A DNA stretch of 33,625 bases from Oscillibacter sp. (GTDB taxonomy: Bacteria; Bacillota; Clostridia; Oscillospirales; Oscillospiraceae). Below the pieces are notes generated by a model. The model was given only the letters and a program-made list of their open reading frames with translations. It made no database searches and had not been told where the DNA came from. Below, in pieces: positions 33,603-33,625 of this stretch (the first letter of the stretch is position 1; each line of letters starts with the position of its first letter). The translations under genes and the position numbers were made by a program. The DNA is taken from positions 1-33,625 of the forward strand of contig JAAVZX010000003.1 in the NCBI GenBank assembly GCA_022791875.1, in the 5' to 3' direction.

Positions 33603-33625
33603 CGTTTTCCATTTTACCGAAAACA

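Overview
The window looks like chromosomal DNA of a GC-rich Clostridia-type Firmicute, probably an Oscillospiraceae relative. The signs are AGGAGG-type ribosome binding sites, near-consensus TTGACA/TATAAT promoters with 17-bp spacers, a T-box leader, a BlaI/BlaR1 pair, a CsoR-controlled copper ATPase, YqeG, and a Spo0A-C-like domain. No species can be named from the sequence alone.

Region 1 (1-720) holds a tRNA-Arg(CCG) gene on the minus strand with its own promoter and several strong hairpins. Nothing else there is convincingly coding.

Region 2 (720-17042, all minus strand) is one tightly packed ten-gene operon and the main object of interest. In transcription order it encodes a CARF-like (TM1812-type) ligand sensor, a sigma-70-like protein, a TerY-P triad (vWA protein, PP2C phosphatase, Ser/Thr kinase), an Upf1/DNA2-like SF1 helicase, an unrecognised 724-aa protein, a McrB-like AAA+ NTPase with a very long coiled coil, a DUF2357/McrC-like partner, and a divergent Hsp70/actin-like ATPase. 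This gene set matches the coiled-coil branch of type IV (McrBC) restriction known as CoCoNuTs, in a TerY-P-containing form. That family is predicted to be antiviral, possibly RNA-targeting, and I know of no direct biochemistry on this version. The natural reading is sensing (CARF, sigma-like), signalling (kinase, phosphatase, vWA), then nucleic-acid attack (helicase, McrB/DUF2357, Hsp70-like).

Region 3 (17043-20902) has hairpin-rich DNA, a 620-aa coiled-coil protein of unknown function, yqeG, and a divergent TIM-barrel-like protein read from a TTG start.

Region 4 (20943-27641) carries two sensor/transport units. One is blaI with a large BlaR1-like M56 protease whose promoter overlaps a perfect operator palindrome. 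The other is a copper unit: csoR with two operator palindromes, then copA with a C-terminal CopZ-like domain that has its own ribosome binding site. csoR sits between two 95-bp perfect inverted repeats.

Region 5 (27765-30224) has a GIY-YIG protein, a tryptophan-specific T-box controlling a TrpB2-type synthase, and a small hypothetical gene.

Region 6 (30402 to the window end) is an IS21-family element with istB, an istA broken by one in-frame amber codon, and two extra plus-strand genes (an XRE regulator and a Spo0A-C-like protein) lying inside the terminal repeats.

Seven copies of a modular palindromic repeat lie between genes from 17161 to 29912. Several carry paired substitutions in their stems, and several end in a terminator-like T-run.
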